Program-made: the position numbers and the translations under genes
From: Actinomycetes bacterium
GTDB taxonomy: Bacteria > Actinomycetota > Actinomycetes > Propionibacteriales > Nocardioidaceae
Direction: 5' to 3'
Length of the DNA stretch: 11,871 nt
Assembly (NCBI GenBank): GCA_023252095.1
Contig: JAHEXN010000077.1
Span: forward strand, 1-11,871
In this document: in pieces, positions 1-7,254 of the stretch
Position numbering within the stretch: position 1 is the stretch's first letter
Layout: each line of letters starts with the position of its first letter
Notes under the pieces: model-generated
Seen by the model: only the letters and a program-made list of their open reading frames with translations
Databases searched by the model: none
What the model was told of the DNA's origin: nothing

Positions 1-761
1 TCGCCGATCACGACGCACCGGTCGTCGTGCCAGCGCCATGGCTGGTCGCGGTCGAGCATCTCGTGCTGCAGGACCGATCCCGCCGGTGTCGCGGCGAAGA
101 GCTCGGGAAGCGGGTCGGGCCAGAGGTCGGAGTCCGGGCGCCACACGTCAGCAGCGCCGGCGCGGGTCGCGAACCAGTAGGTGCGGCCGCCGGTCATCGG
201 CATGACCCCCGCCTCGGCGCGATCACCCCAGACGACGCCCGCGAACGACGGATCGACCGCGATCGGCGCGACGCCCCGCCACGCGACGTAGCCCGCCGGG
301 CGCTCCCGCAGACCCGGGTCCAGGTGCCGGGCGACGACGGATCGGAAGCCGTCGGCCCCCACCACCAGGTCGGCGTCGACCGCCGAGGGACCAGCGACCC
401 CGGCGTCCAGGGTGACGGGTCCCGCGTGCTCGGCCAGCAGCGCCTGCAGGTCGCCGCGGTCGACGACCCGCGCTGGCTCACCCAGCGCACGCACGGTCGC
501 GACGGGGTCGAGGTGACGCACCAGCGAGCCGTCTGCTCGACGGATCATGGCCGAGGCGGCGGGTTCCCCCAGGTCGCGCACCGCGTCACCGAGGTCGAGG
601 GCGTCGATGGCTGCCAGCGCGTTGGGCCAGATCGTCAGGCCCGCACCGCCTCCGAGCGAGGGACGCTCGTCGCGGATCTCGACGTCGAGGCCCGCGCGAC
701 GCATCGCCACGGCGAACGTGAGTCCGGCGAGCCCGGCCCCGACCACGACGACCCGTTCCAC
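1..761 (-). CDS. FAD-dependent monooxygenase, C-terminus cut off by window edge
   Basis: This is the N-terminal 253 residues of a class A flavoprotein monooxygenase (p-hydroxybenzoate hydroxylase-like fold, related to salicylate and kynurenine hydroxylases). Such enzymes use NAD(P)H and O2 to hydroxylate aromatic or other small substrates in the cytoplasm. The FAD-binding Rossmann motif GAGLAG is at residues 8-13, in ERVVVVGAGLAGLTFAVAMR. The second FAD/NAD(P)H signature, DLVVGADGFRSVVAR, is at 131-145. The window ends just as the sequence reads VVIG, which in this family normally leads into the GDAAH FAD-ribityl motif. The family is usually 370-400 residues, so roughly a third is missing. 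The GTG at 761 is the only possible start, because an in-frame TAG lies four codons upstream. The stretch between the Rossmann half and the DG motif looks shorter than usual. The substrate cannot be read from the sequence. Confidence 0.88.
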   Translation of the reverse strand, partial: MERVVVVGAGLAGLTFAVAMRRAGLDVEIRDERPSLGGGAGLTIWPNALAAIDALDLGDAVRDLGEPAASAMIRRADGSLVRHLDPVATVRALGEPARVVDRGDLQALLAEHAGPVTLDAGVAGPSAVDADLVVGADGFRSVVARHLDPGLRERPAGYVAWRGVAPIAVDPSFAGVVWGDRAEAGVMPMTGGRTYWFATRAGAADVWRPDSDLWPDPLPELFAATPAGSVLQHEMLDRDQPWRWHDDRCVVIG

Positions 762-829
762 GTCCCCACGCTAACCCGCGCGCGAGGCGCTCAGGAGCAT
801 CCCGGGCGTCCATCGGGTTGACTGGGACC
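762..829. promoter_or_regulatory. Divergent intergenic region
   Basis: These 68 bases separate the monooxygenase (minus) from the metallophosphoesterase (plus), so both promoters probably lie here or inside the coding ends. I see no convincing pair of -35 and -10 boxes. A TAGCGT hexamer on the minus strand (768-773) sits only a few bases before the GTG start and could be the -10 box of a very short leader; this is weak. No clear operator palindrome was found. Confidence 0.35.
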
Positions 830-1351
830 GTGGCCACGCGACTCCTCCTCATCGCCGACACCCACCTGCCGAAGCGGGCCAAGGGGCTGCCCGAGGCGGT
901 CTGGTCCGAGGTCGAGACCGCCGACGTCGTCGTGCACGCCGGCGACTGGGTCGAGGTCGCCCTGCTCGACGAGCTCGAGCAGCGGGCGCAGCGCGTCGTC
1001 GCGGTGTTCGGCAACAACGACCACGGCGAGCTCCGCGATCGCCTGCCCGAGGTCGCTCGGGTCGAGATCGAGGGACTGCGGATCGGCGTGGTGCACGAGA
1101 CCGGCGCCTCCGCGGGCCGGGAGAAGCGCTGCGCGCGCGACTACCCCGACCTCGACGTCCTGGTGTTCGGGCACAGCCACATCCCGTGGGACACCGTGGC
1201 GGCGAGGGACCACGGCACCGGGCTCCGCCTGCTCAACCCCGGCTCCCCCACTGACCGCCGTCGCCAGCCGCACTGCACCTACATGACGGCCGTCGCTGAC
1301 GACGGCCGTCTGACCGAGGTCGTGCTGCACCGCCTCCCACCCCGAACCTGA
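830..1351 (+). CDS. YfcE/MJ0936-type metallophosphoesterase
   Basis: This is a compact 173-residue calcineurin-like phosphoesterase of the YfcE/MJ0936 group: two-metal cytoplasmic phosphodiesterases with poorly defined natural substrates. All metal-binding blocks are present in order: D10-x-H12 (IADTH), GDW at 38-40 with D39, GNND at 61-64 with N62, H89 (VVHE), and GHSH at 114-117 followed by IPW. The C-terminal NPGSPTDRR block at 136-144 is also typical of the group. Length matches the family (about 160-180). I chose the GTG at 830 because it puts the first strand (TRLLLIADTH) at the very N-terminus, as in relatives. A TTG at 818 in the same frame would add four residues. The gene is a single transcription unit, convergent with the lipase gene, and appears unrelated to the mce locus. 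Confidence 0.9.
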   Translation: MATRLLLIADTHLPKRAKGLPEAVWSEVETADVVVHAGDWVEVALLDELEQRAQRVVAVFGNNDHGELRDRLPEVARVEIEGLRIGVVHETGASAGREKRCARDYPDLDVLVFGHSHIPWDTVAARDHGTGLRLLNPGSPTDRRRQPHCTYMTAVADDGRLTEVVLHRLPPRT

Positions 1352-1360
1352 GCGAGTCCG

Positions 1361-1396
1361 CCCCTTGAGGTGCGATGGCTTTCGCACTTCAAGGGG
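1361..1396. repeat. Palindromic repeat between convergent genes, possible bidirectional terminator
   Basis: Arms of 15 bases, 1361-1375 (CCCCTTGAGGTGCGA) and 1382-1396 (TCGCACTTCAAGGGG), pair over their whole length with a single G/T mismatch around a 6-base loop. It lies in the 57-base gap between the stops of the metallophosphoesterase and the lipase, where a terminator is expected. There is no T-run on either side, so a classical intrinsic terminator is not shown. The left arm is identical, in reverse complement, to 8378-8392 inside the operon, so this is a dispersed REP-like repeat as well. Confidence 0.75.
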
Positions 1397-1408
1397 CAGG
1401 CCCGCGAC

Positions 1409-2413
1409 TCAGCCGAACAGCTGCGTGTTGCCCGTGACCGGAGCCTGGGCGTAGCAGAGGATCGGCCGGACGTCGTTGGGGTCGAGCTTGTTCAGCACGA
1501 TCTGCGCGACGTTCTTGCTGTACGGCAGGCTGACGTGCTCGGACTGGTCGATCAGGCAGACGTCCTGGATCGTGATGTTCTCGACGACGGCGCCTGGGCC
1601 GGCGGTAACGAACGCCCGCTGGTAGGGCGTGACGACCTCGTCGTTGCGGGTCGCGATCGTCACGTACCGCTCGCCCGCCACGGTCTCGCCGTTGTCGTTG
1701 AGGTTGCGGTAGAACGGTGCCTGCGGATTCGGGCTCTGGTCGGCCTGCTGAGCAGCCGCCGGCATCTGGGCGAGCTGGAGCCCGGTCATCGCCGCCCCGA
1801 ACAGGTGGATCATCTTGCCGAGCTCCGTGATGCCCGAGAGCGTCGTGGGACGGCTCGACGGCGCGAGGCCGATGACCTGGTTGACCTTCGGGGCACCCCC
1901 GAGCAGGTTCGTGTAGTACCGCGCCTGGGCCCCGCCCTGGGAGTGACCGATCAGGTCGACCTGGGACGCTCCGCTGGCCGCGAGCACCTGGTCGACGAAC
2001 GGCCCGATCTCACCCGCGCTCTGCACGAGGTCGGCCGTGCCGTTGAGCGCCGGGATGCCGGTGTTGCCGTAGTTCAGGGCGTACACGCAGTAGCCCTGGT
2101 CCTTGAGGATCGGCGCCAGTCCGTTCCAGTTGTTGTAGGCGTTCTCCCACGTGCCGTGGATCAGCACGACGGGATAGGGGTGCTGGGCCGACGGCCGGCA
2201 CGACCAGTCGTTGGCGCCTGCCGGGCTCTTGCCCGGGTTCAGCAACGCCGAGGCGAACGCGGCTGGGAACGAGTTGGGCTGGCCGATCTGACCGAACTTG
2301 ATGGTCCTCGGGAACGGGTTCGCCGCCTGTGCGGTGGTCGAGCCCATGAGGGCAAGCGTCAGCGCGACGGCCACGAGGCCGAGGAGCCGACGTCCGCGGG
2401 TGAAATGATGCAT
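1409..2413 (-). CDS. Secreted class-2 type lipase (alpha/beta hydrolase)
   Basis: This is an exported 334-residue esterase/lipase expected to hydrolyse acylglycerol or other lipid esters outside the cytoplasm. An N-terminal signal peptide has a basic start (HHFTRGRR), a hydrophobic core at 10-24 and a likely AQA-A cleavage site near residue 30. The alpha/beta hydrolase features are an oxyanion-region HG at 86-87 (VVLIHGTW), nucleophile S158 in GHSQGG, a likely acid D258 (ATRNDEVV) and a likely base H293 (SEHVSLP). The block YCVYALNYGNTG is characteristic of actinobacterial class-2 lipases. Four cysteines (72, 109, 286, 320) could form two disulfides. The ATG at 2413 follows a good Shine-Dalgarno. 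It lies 60 bases downstream of the last Mce-associated gene on the same strand, so it may be cotranscribed with the mce operon or have its own control. The substrate is unknown. Confidence 0.9.
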   Translation of the reverse strand: MHHFTRGRRLLGLVAVALTLALMGSTTAQAANPFPRTIKFGQIGQPNSFPAAFASALLNPGKSPAGANDWSCRPSAQHPYPVVLIHGTWENAYNNWNGLAPILKDQGYCVYALNYGNTGIPALNGTADLVQSAGEIGPFVDQVLAASGASQVDLIGHSQGGAQARYYTNLLGGAPKVNQVIGLAPSSRPTTLSGITELGKMIHLFGAAMTGLQLAQMPAAAQQADQSPNPQAPFYRNLNDNGETVAGERYVTIATRNDEVVTPYQRAFVTAGPGAVVENITIQDVCLIDQSEHVSLPYSKNVAQIVLNKLDPNDVRPILCYAQAPVTGNTQLFG

Positions 2414-2418
2414 GGTGA

Positions 2419-2426
2419 TTCCTTCC
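2419..2426 (-). promoter_or_regulatory. Ribosome binding site of the lipase gene
   Basis: Minus-strand GGAAGGAA lies five bases before the ATG at 2413 and supports that start. Its upstream edge is part of the right arm of the adjacent hairpin (2425-2454). Confidence 0.7.
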
Positions 2427-2454
2427 GGTGCCGCAGAGGGTGGTCGGGCACCGG
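2425..2454 (-). promoter_or_regulatory. Stem-loop in the gap upstream of the lipase
   Basis: Perfect 8-base arms CCGGTGCC (2425-2432) and GGCACCGG (2447-2454) enclose a 14-base loop. On the transcribed strand the stem ends immediately before AAGGAA, touching the lipase Shine-Dalgarno. No U-run follows, so it is not a clear terminator. It could be an attenuator, an RNA-stability element after the mce genes, or part of an operator. Confidence 0.5.
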
Positions 2455-2473
2455 CGTTCCGAGCCCGCGGGGG

Positions 2474-2992
2474 TCAGAGGGGCTTGAGCTCGGTGATGGC
2501 CCAGGAGTCGCCGGACTTCTCGACCGTGACCGACAGCTGGGCCGCGGAGACGCTGCCCTGGTTGTCGGTGGCCCGCTGGCTGGTCTGGTCCAGGAACACG
2601 AGCACGACGGCGGAGTCCTCGGTCGCTTCCTTGACCGCGACCGACTGCACCGCGGCCGTCAGCGTGAGCTGCTGGCCGGGAGCCTTGGCCTGCAGGTCGA
2701 CGAAGAGGGTGTCGTACTCCTTGCGGGCGTCACCGGCCAGGACCTGGTCGGCGGCGGCCGTCGTGGCGTCGGGGTCCGCGAAGTCGTACGTGAGGACCTG
2801 GTTCAGGCCGGTCGTCACGAACGACTGCACCTCGGCGGTCAGGCTCGCGTCGACGACCGCGAGGTTCTCGGCGGCGGCAGTGGAACGGAGCTCGTGCGCC
2901 TGCCACAGGCCGTAGGCGCCCACGAGCGCCAGGATGCCCGCGAGCAGGAACGGCGTGAGACGGGCGGCCAGGAGGGAGCGGACGCGGGTCAT
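2474..2992 (-). CDS. Mce-associated membrane protein (second of two)
   Basis: This 172-residue protein has a short basic N-terminus, one membrane segment (about 11-31, LTPFLLAGILALVGAYGLWQ) and an extracytoplasmic domain of about 140 residues. The C-terminal part is a beta-rich, SnoaL/NTF2-like fold ending WAITELKPL, the pattern seen in Mce-associated (Mas) proteins encoded after mceF in actinobacteria. Family members such as mycobacterial Mam proteins are thought to stabilise the Mce transport complex. The ATG at 2992 overlaps the stop of the preceding gene as ATGA, the same coupling used across this operon. An upstream in-frame start at 3034 would place 14 extra residues inside the previous gene and is less likely. 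Identification rests on topology and position rather than a catalytic motif. Confidence 0.8.
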   Translation of the reverse strand: MTRVRSLLAARLTPFLLAGILALVGAYGLWQAHELRSTAAAENLAVVDASLTAEVQSFVTTGLNQVLTYDFADPDATTAAADQVLAGDARKEYDTLFVDLQAKAPGQQLTLTAAVQSVAVKEATEDSAVVLVFLDQTSQRATDNQGSVSAAQLSVTVEKSGDSWAITELKPL

Positions 2993-3699
2993 GAGAGGCT
3001 CACCGCCACTTGCTGGAGGTTCTCGATCTTCCACTCGCCCTGCACCAGCTTCATCTGGGCGGAGAAGCGGTTGCGCTTGAGCGTCGGCTCGCTGTCCGGA
3101 GCCGCGTCGTCGATCACGGAGATCTCGACCGCGGCGACCACGGTGGCCTCGTCGCCGTCGATGCTCAGCACGGCGGCGTCGACGACCTCGGCGGTCGCGA
3201 TCTTCTGCTCGCCGGCGAGCTGCTGGCGCTGGGCCTCGTCGATCGCCGCGATACCGTCCTGCATCTGCCCGGTCGTGACGTCCTCCCAGGCTTCGAGGTC
3301 GGTGCCGACATCGCGGTGGTCAAGGGTGTTGAGGGTCTCGATGCCCTCGGTGGCCGCGATGAGCGCGGAGTCACGATCCTGTGCGGCGGCGAGCTGGTCG
3401 TCGTGCGCCGCCTGCCACCACCACCAGGAGCCGATGACCGCGACCACGGCGGCGAGGATCAGCGCGAGTGGGCCCAGCGGGGACCGCTTGCCGCTCGGCG
3501 TCGAGCCGGTGTCACCGGTCCCCGCCCCCGACGGGAGGGAGTGGTCGGGGGCGGGGTCGGCCTCGGAGGTGTCAGATGACGCCTCCGTCGAGGTGAGCGA
3601 CGACGTCTCGTGCTCTTCCTCTGTCTTCACCGCGGCAGTGTCCTCCGCGGTCGTCTGGTCCGCGGCGATCTCGCCTGCGGTCTGGATCTGCTGTCTCAT
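2989..3699 (-). CDS. Mce-associated membrane protein with acidic disordered N-terminal tail (first of two)
   Basis: This 236-residue protein has the layout of Mce-associated proteins: a cytoplasmic tail, one membrane helix and an extracytoplasmic NTF2-like domain. The first 73 residues are rich in Glu, Asp, Ser and Thr and look disordered. A KR pair precedes the helix at about 75-91 (GPLALILAAVVAVIGS), which ends in four consecutive tryptophans (92-95) at the outer interface. The C-terminal half finishes with QGEWKIENLQQV, comparable to the SWAITELKPL ending of its neighbour, so the two are probably paralogues. The ATG at 3699 overlaps the mceF stop as ATGA. Its role is inferred from the family: an accessory or stabilising subunit of the Mce importer. 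It contains no cysteine and no enzyme motif. Confidence 0.82.
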   Translation of the reverse strand: MRQQIQTAGEIAADQTTAEDTAAVKTEEEHETSSLTSTEASSDTSEADPAPDHSLPSGAGTGDTGSTPSGKRSPLGPLALILAAVVAVIGSWWWWQAAHDDQLAAAQDRDSALIAATEGIETLNTLDHRDVGTDLEAWEDVTTGQMQDGIAAIDEAQRQQLAGEQKIATAEVVDAAVLSIDGDEATVVAAVEISVIDDAAPDSEPTLKRNRFSAQMKLVQGEWKIENLQQVAVSLS

Positions 3700-4919
3700 T
3701 GGTTCCCCCCCAGGAGATCGGACAGGTCGTCGACGTCGTAGAGCACGACGCCGGTCGGGTTCGGCATCGCCGATCCTCCCGTGCTGAGCTGCTGCGTGGC
3801 CAGGTACTGCGCGGCCGGGTTCTGGCCGGGCACCGCCTGGGGACCACGGACGTTGACGCCGCTCGCCGGATCGACGGCACAGCCGGCGCCCGTGTTGAAG
3901 GCATCGCCGGCGCTGGTGTCGGTGCCCGGACGCGGCGTGGTGCCGCCGTACCCCGTGGTGCAGGGCAGCGGCTTCGTGAACGACGTCGACAGGCCCAGGT
4001 TGAGCGAGCCGCTGCCGGCCACGAGCCAGCCGATGCTGACGGCGTCGGGCACGCGGATCAGGGCGTCCTCGACCCCCAGCGCGTTGACGCCGAAGACCTG
4101 AGCCGTCGACACCAGGTTGCCCAGCAGCATCCCCAGCGGCTGGCCGACCTCCGTGAAGAGCGTGTTGATCTCGACCATCGCGGCCGGCGACTGCGTGATG
4201 AGCGTGCGCAGGTCCGCGTCGCTCGTCCGCAGCGTCTGGGTGATCAGCGCGAGGTCACGGCTGAAGCTCGTGATGTCGTCGCTCGAGGCGATCTGGGTGT
4301 CGAGGACCGTGCTCGAGCTCTCGATCAACCGGGTCGTGTTGAGCAGGTTGTCCTGCGAGGTCCTGGCGAAGTCGAGCGAGGTGCGCAGCAGCACGCCGAA
4401 GTCGTCGCCGACTCCGCGGGTGGCGCTGTACGTCTCGTCGATCACGGTGCGCAGGGAGTCCTCCGGCACCGAGGCCACGAAGTCACGACCGGAGCGCAGG
4501 ACGTCGTCGAACGCCGGCGGGAGGGAGTCCTCGTCGCCCGTGATGCGGTCGCCGTCGGCGAGGTTCGTGCCGCCGGTGGAGTCGCTCTTCAGGTCGAGGT
4601 ACTGCTCGCCGATCGCGGAGCGGTTCGTGACCGTGGCCTCGGCGTCGCTCGGGATGTCAGGCGCGCTCGACTCGATCTCGAGCGTCGCGACCATGCCGTC
4701 GTCGGTCACGGTCATGTCGGTCACGCGGCCCACCTGCACACCGCGGTACGTGACCTCGCTGTTGACGAACAGGCCACCGGCGTCGGGCAGCTCGACCTGC
4801 AGCTGGTAGCTGCGGGCGAAGGGGTCGATGCCGACGTACTTGGCACCGAGGTAGCTCGTGCCGAGCAGCGCGATGATGACGAACGCGATGAGCTTGTTGC
4901 GGACGGACGTGGTGATCAC
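3696..4919 (-). CDS. mceF: Mce family protein, MceF position
   Basis: This is a 407-residue exported subunit of the Mce lipid importer. A single N-terminal membrane helix (about 9-28) is followed by the MCE/MlaD beta-barrel domain at about 38-112, with the hallmark TYRGVQVGRVTDM at 57-69 and AIGEQYLDL at 102-110. A long helical region follows (about 135-300; the Mce C-terminal or Mce4_CUP1-type domain), then a low-complexity Gly/Pro/Thr-rich tail containing two cysteines, C320 and C347. The GTG at 4919 overlaps the mceE stop as GTGA and follows a strong GGAGGAG. It is the sixth and last MCE-domain gene of the set, which defines the F position. In the family the six subunits assemble into a hetero-oligomeric tunnel that shields lipid between the outer envelope and the YrbE permease. 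Confidence 0.93.
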   Translation of the reverse strand: MITTSVRNKLIAFVIIALLGTSYLGAKYVGIDPFARSYQLQVELPDAGGLFVNSEVTYRGVQVGRVTDMTVTDDGMVATLEIESSAPDIPSDAEATVTNRSAIGEQYLDLKSDSTGGTNLADGDRITGDEDSLPPAFDDVLRSGRDFVASVPEDSLRTVIDETYSATRGVGDDFGVLLRTSLDFARTSQDNLLNTTRLIESSSTVLDTQIASSDDITSFSRDLALITQTLRTSDADLRTLITQSPAAMVEINTLFTEVGQPLGMLLGNLVSTAQVFGVNALGVEDALIRVPDAVSIGWLVAGSGSLNLGLSTSFTKPLPCTTGYGGTTPRPGTDTSAGDAFNTGAGCAVDPASGVNVRGPQAVPGQNPAAQYLATQQLSTGGSAMPNPTGVVLYDVDDLSDLLGGNQ

Positions 4920-6217
4920 TGCTCCTCCTCATCGGGGTCGGGGGTGGGCGATGTCGGCGCGGTCGACGGGGGCGTCGGCAGCGTCGTGGGCGGCAGACCC
5001 GGACCCGGCGTGGGCAGGGTCGGCGACGGATCCGGCAGGCCGGTCGGCGGCAGCGGAATGGTCGGGGTGGCGATGCCCGGCATCGGCGAGCTCGTGGGAG
5101 GCAGGATCATCGGCGAGACCGGTGCGCCCGGCCCGTTGCCGTAGTCGGCGTTCGGGTCGGCCGGCTGCTCCCAGAAGCACCCGATCGCGGTGCAGTCGGT
5201 GGGCAGCGTGCGGAAGTTCGTCGTGACGAAGACGTTGAGGTAGTCGCCCTTGATCGCCGGGAGCACCGAGTCCGGGAACGGGTAAGTCAGCAGGATCTCG
5301 AGCGCGTTCGGCAGGTCCTGGCCCGAGGCGGCGAGCTGGGTCAGGATCGGCTCCAGCAGCTTCAGGTCGGCGACGATGTCGGCCTGCGCAGCGTCGAGCG
5401 TCTCGACCGCCACCCCGGAGAGGCCGTCGAGCGCCTCCAGCATCGCGACGAACTGCGGCCGCTGTGCCTCGAGCTCGGCCAGACCGGGCGCGAGTCCGTC
5501 GAGCGCCGACACGATCTTGTCGGTCTCGCCGTCGAGCGTGGTCGAGAGGGCCGCCAGGCTGTCGAGCGTGGCAGCGATGTCGGTGCTGCGAGCGTCGACC
5601 GTGGTGACGAATCCTTCGAGCTGCGTGAGGAACCTGCGCACACGCTCCGGGTCATCGGAGGAGATGTCCTGCAGCTCGCGGGAGATGTTCTGGAACTCCT
5701 GGATGTCGCCACCGTTGAGCACGAGCGACAACGCGCCGAGCACCTGCTCGACCTGCGCGGCACGATCGGTGTCGTCGAGGCCGAGGCGGGAGCCGGACGA
5801 GAGCTGGGCGTCGCCGGCCTTCACGTCCTCCTCGTCGGGGCGCACCAGCGCGACGTACTTCTCGCCCAGGAGCGAGGTCTGCTCGACGCGGGCCGTGGTG
5901 CCCTCCGGAAGGTTGGTGTCGTTGTTGACGAGGAGCTCGACGACCGCCGAGCGACCGTCGTCGGCCAGCTCGATCTTGGAGACGCGCCCGACCGGGACGT
6001 TGTCGGCACGCACCGACGACTGCGGCACGAGGTCGAGCACGTCGTCGAACTCGGCGGTCAGGGTGATCGGATCGCTGCCGATGTCGGCGCCGCCCGGCAG
6101 GGGCGTGTCGTAGACGCCACGATCGGTGATGCCGCACCCGCCGATCAGCAGGAGCGCACCAGCGGCCGCGGCGGCCGCCGTGCGGGTCAGGCGCGCGCGC
6201 ATCACGGTGCGCATCAC
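4916..6217 (-). CDS. mceE: Mce family lipoprotein, MceE (LprK-type)
   Basis: This is a 433-residue MCE protein anchored as a lipoprotein. The signal sequence has an arginine-rich n-region, an alanine/leucine core and the lipobox LLIGGC, so C28 should be lipidated. In mce operons the fifth MCE gene is characteristically the lipoprotein, which fixes the E position. The MCE domain spans about 50-127 (VRADNVPVGRVSKIEL at 69-84, LLGEKYVAL at 117-125), followed by a helical region to about 335. Two further cysteines, C342 and C347, lie in DCTAIGC. The last 65 or so residues are a Pro/Thr/Ser tail ending in DPDEEEQ. The GTG at 6217 overlaps the mceD stop as GTGA and sits seven bases after GGAGG. The next codon is ATG (6214) and could be used instead. 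Confidence 0.93.
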   Translation of the reverse strand: MMRTVMRARLTRTAAAAAAGALLLIGGCGITDRGVYDTPLPGGADIGSDPITLTAEFDDVLDLVPQSSVRADNVPVGRVSKIELADDGRSAVVELLVNNDTNLPEGTTARVEQTSLLGEKYVALVRPDEEDVKAGDAQLSSGSRLGLDDTDRAAQVEQVLGALSLVLNGGDIQEFQNISRELQDISSDDPERVRRFLTQLEGFVTTVDARSTDIAATLDSLAALSTTLDGETDKIVSALDGLAPGLAELEAQRPQFVAMLEALDGLSGVAVETLDAAQADIVADLKLLEPILTQLAASGQDLPNALEILLTYPFPDSVLPAIKGDYLNVFVTTNFRTLPTDCTAIGCFWEQPADPNADYGNGPGAPVSPMILPPTSSPMPGIATPTIPLPPTGLPDPSPTLPTPGPGLPPTTLPTPPSTAPTSPTPDPDEEEQ

Positions 6218-7254
6218 TGGGTCACCTCCACGCCGGGCAGGAGCAACGGGGGCGCGGTGGGTCCGGTCGTGCCACTCATGCCGGTGGGACTCCAGATCGT
6301 GGCCTCGTTGAGGTTGCCGCGACCGTCGAGCGTGCCGTACGACGGGTTGTACGAGCCGAGGAAGTTCTGCAGGAGCAGCGGGATGAGCCGCACCGACTCG
6401 TCGAGCGACGCCTGCTGGTTCACGAGGGTCTGGGTCGGGCCGATCAGGTTCTGCACGCTGGTCTGCAGGTTGCCGCGGTTGTCGCGGATGAAGTCGTCGA
6501 GCACCGCCATCGCGTCGCCGAGGTTCGTGATGGCCGACGCGAGGTCGGTGCGGTCGGCCGCCAGGTAGTCGGTGACCTCGGCGAACTGCGAGTTCGCCGA
6601 GGAGACGGCGGCGTCGTTCTCGACCAGCATGTCCGACAGGTCGGCCAGGTGGCCGATCGTGGCGAACAGGTCGTCGTCAACGCCGGCGAGGGTCGTGGAC
6701 GCCTCGCTGAAGTTGCTGATCGTGCGGTTGATGTCCAGACCCGTTCCGTCGAGGTTGGCGGCGGCGACGTCGAGCAGGTCCGACAGCGCGCCGTCGGCGT
6801 TGGCGCCGTCGGGACCGAGCTGGGTGCTGATGTCCTCCAGGCCCGCGTAGAGCTCGTCGACCTCGACCGGCACGGCCGTGTCGTCGACCTTGATCAGCGC
6901 GCCGTCGGCGAGCGCCTCGCCGTCGATGTACGGCTCGGTGAGCTGCACGAAGCGGTCCGACACCAGGGTGGGAGCGACGATGACGGCACGGGTGTCGGCG
7001 GCGACCTCCACGCCGGAGTCGAGCTTGATGCCGACCCGAACGATCGGACCGTCGGGCTCGACCGAGGTGACCTCACCGACCGACACGCCCAGCACCTGGA
7101 CGTCCGAGCCCGGGTACAGGCCGACGGCCTCGGTGAACTCCGCGGTGAGCTCGACGCGGTCGCGCTCGGACCACCACGCATAGGTGGCCCAGACGGCCAC
7201 GACGACGAGCGCCACCGCGAGCACCTTGACCGAGGTTCTCATCGCGCTGGTCAT
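6214..7254 (-). CDS. mceD: Mce family protein, MceD position
   Basis: This is a 346-residue MCE subunit. A membrane helix at about 8-28 is followed by a short Trp-rich edge (YAWW) and the MCE domain at about 34-107, with VQVLGVSVGEVTSVEP at 52-67 and LVSDRFVQL at 97-105. The helical C-terminal domain is followed by a proline-containing end, PPLLLPGVEVTQ. It is the only one of the six MCE proteins here with no cysteine. The start at 7254 is chosen because its ATG overlaps the mceC stop as ATGA and follows GGAGGAG. The ATG at 7242 (four codons in) is possible. A longer reading from 7338 would run through the end of mceC and lacks the conserved layout. Confidence 0.91.
   Translation of the reverse strand: MTSAMRTSVKVLAVALVVVAVWATYAWWSERDRVELTAEFTEAVGLYPGSDVQVLGVSVGEVTSVEPDGPIVRVGIKLDSGVEVAADTRAVIVAPTLVSDRFVQLTEPYIDGEALADGALIKVDDTAVPVEVDELYAGLEDISTQLGPDGANADGALSDLLDVAAANLDGTGLDINRTISNFSEASTTLAGVDDDLFATIGHLADLSDMLVENDAAVSSANSQFAEVTDYLAADRTDLASAITNLGDAMAVLDDFIRDNRGNLQTSVQNLIGPTQTLVNQQASLDESVRLIPLLLQNFLGSYNPSYGTLDGRGNLNEATIWSPTGMSGTTGPTAPPLLLPGVEVTQ

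Noticed and set aside
818..829. TTG start, or a TTGACT -35 box, just before the metallophosphoesterase
   Set aside because: The TTG adds four residues before a start that already fits the family. As a -35 box it has no matching -10 and would place transcription inside the gene.
2993..3034. Longer start for the second Mce-associated protein at 3034
   Set aside because: It would lie inside the preceding gene. The ATG at 2992 matches the operon-wide ATGA pattern and puts the membrane helix near the N-terminus.
1370..3787. Long plus-strand open frame opposite the lipase and Mce-associated genes
   Set aside because: It is antisense to three well-supported genes, has low-complexity Arg/Val/Gly-rich composition and no domain. 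High GC makes antisense frames stay open.
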